Positions 63,011-64,000 of a DNA stretch of 64,000 nt are shown in pieces. Within the stretch, counting starts at the first letter, position 1, and every line of letters begins with the position of its first letter. Below the pieces are notes generated by a model. That model saw only the letters and a program-made list of their open reading frames with translations, had not been told where the DNA came from and made no database searches. The stretch is from Neobacillus niacini. GTDB lineage: Bacteria > Bacillota > Bacilli > Bacillales > Cytobacillaceae. The stretch is taken from NCBI RefSeq assembly GCF_030817595.1, contig NZ_JAUSZN010000001.1:1930001-1994000 (forward strand), in the 5' to 3' direction. The translations under genes and the position numbers were made by a program.

Positions 63011-64000
63011 TTAGATTCGTAAACTAGAAACAGGTCTATTTAATAATTCTCTAGAACTTTCAAATAAAAAATATGCGGCTTTAATAATTGCCGATTCATC
63101 AAGGGTAAATCCGGGATGATGCCACTCCTCGTTTCCGTTTGTACCGAAAAATGCAAAAGTCCCTGGGACGTTATAAAGATAGTAGGAGAAATCCTCACCG
63201 GCCATTGATGGTTCCGGATCAAGTACTTTTAAGGAATACTTTTTAGCAACATACCTTGCAATCTCCGTCACCGACTTATGGTTATCTAGTGGTGGTGGAC
63301 CTGGAAACCAGCCAATTTCAACTTCGTGTGAAAAAGCCGTGGCAATGGCTTGAACAATTGTATAAAATTTTGCTTTTACGTCTGCACGAACTTTATTGTC
63401 AAAAGTCCGAATGGTCCCCTCAAGGATGATATTATCTGGAATAACGTTCCATGTGCTGCCGCCAACAATTTTCGTCACACTTAATACCGCACTTTGAAGA
63501 GGAGACACATTCCGACTTACTACAGACTGAAGAGCAGTTATAAGGTGCCCTGCCGCTACAATTGGATCCTTTCCATGTTGCGGTATTGCAGCATGGCTTC
63601 CTTTACCATAGAGAACAATATGAAATCGATCGACTGCAGCCATTAAAGGTCCATCTTTTAAGCCAACTGTTCCCACAGGCAGGTCTGGTTTATTATGAAG
63701 TCCAATTATGGCTTCTACTCCCTCGAGCTGACCATCATGAATCACCTTTTGGGCACCACCGCCTGATTCTTCAGCAGGCTGAAAAATAATCCGAACTGTT
63801 CCATTCAACTCAGCTTGAGTTTCTTTCAAAAGATAAGCCGCACCTATGGCTGCTGCAGTATGAAAATCATGACCGCATGCGTGCATTTTCCCTTTGATTT
63901 TGGAGGAATAGGGTAAACCTGTTTGTTCCACAATCGGAAGGGCATCAATATCTGCACGAATGGCAACAATTGGTCCAGGATTCCCACCTTTAATTTCTGC
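63011..64000 (-). CDS. M20 family amidohydrolase, partial (5' end beyond the window)
   Basis: The C-terminal 330 residues of an N-acyl-amino-acid or aminoacylase-type M20D amidohydrolase; the frame stays open through the right end of the window (AEIKGGNPGPIVAIRADIDA just before LPIVEQTG). Metal ligands appear in HACGHDFHTAA, the catalytic Glu in QPAEESGGGA and HNKPD, and the last His in EWHHPGFTLDES. Such enzymes release amino acids from N-acyl or S-conjugated forms. It lies 59 bases upstream of the FbpA-like gene on the same strand. Confidence 0.9.
   Translation of the reverse strand, partial: AEIKGGNPGPIVAIRADIDALPIVEQTGLPYSSKIKGKMHACGHDFHTAAAIGAAYLLKETQAELNGTVRIIFQPAEESGGGAQKVIHDGQLEGVEAIIGLHNKPDLPVGTVGLKDGPLMAAVDRFHIVLYGKGSHAAIPQHGKDPIVAAGHLITALQSVVSRNVSPLQSAVLSVTKIVGGSTWNVIPDNIILEGTIRTFDNKVRADVKAKFYTIVQAIATAFSHEVEIGWFPGPPPLDNHKSVTEIARYVAKKYSLKVLDPEPSMAGEDFSYYLYNVPGTFAFFGTNGNEEWHHPGFTLDESAIIKAAYFLFESSRELLNRPVSSLRI

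Overview
The window reads as the chromosome of a spore-forming, plant-biomass-degrading Bacillaceae member; a Bacillus/Neobacillus-like soil species is my inference. Grounds: low GC, strong AGGAGG-type ribosome binding sites, a CwlJ-type spore cortex hydrolase, a KinB-like sensor kinase, a GerB-family germination remnant, and YesMN/Lpl-type carbohydrate uptake genes. No rRNA, tRNA, phage, insertion sequence or CRISPR array was seen.

Layout. 0-4 kb: a LysR regulator, a CwlJ-like hydrolase and small metabolic genes (ThuA-like, SDR, VOC). 4-20 kb, all minus strand: a glucuronoxylan module. In transcription order it has a GH8 exo-oligoxylanase, YesN/YesM-type two-component system, lipoprotein and two permeases for aldouronates, intracellular GH10 xylanase, D-mannonate oxidoreductase (frameshifted), a Gfo/Idh/MocA oxidoreductase, a NIF3-family protein, mannonate dehydratase and GH67 alpha-glucuronidase. 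20-32 kb, minus strand: a pectin/rhamnose module. A 1699-residue secreted protein fuses a rhamnogalacturonan acetylesterase to a PL11 rhamnogalacturonan lyase. RhaEW (rhamnulose-1-P aldolase plus lactaldehyde dehydrogenase) and LutABC (L-lactate oxidation) follow. RhaEW and lutA carry an identical 36-bp promoter/operator block, which ties rhamnose breakdown to oxidation of the L-lactate it yields. CcpA cre sites precede the GH8 and lyase genes.

32-50 kb: an orphan PTS IIA, small zinc-ribbon proteins, a DMT exporter plus cysteine dioxygenase, a large sensor kinase with its OmpR-type regulator, an AraC regulator, a heterodimeric ABC exporter, a KinB-like kinase, a GerB remnant, a membrane-anchored GH27 enzyme and a frameshifted uracil-DNA glycosylase. 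50-58 kb: an AEC transporter, an ADP-ribosyltransferase-like protein, a zinc metallopeptidase, a DUF2935 protein and a class I ribonucleotide reductase-flavodoxin operon.

58-64 kb: two divergent cobalamin riboswitches, each ending in a terminator. One controls the class I ribonucleotide reductase, the other controls metE. Both enzymes are B12-independent, so the intergenic region is one B12-sensing switch for two alternative isozymes. A glgA remnant, an FbpA-SsuE pair and a partial M20 amidohydrolase close the window.

Recurring oddities are three single-base frameshifts in otherwise well-conserved genes (uxuB, GH8, uracil-DNA glycosylase) and three intergenic tandem-repeat arrays, two of them built from palindromic units of 51-52 bp.
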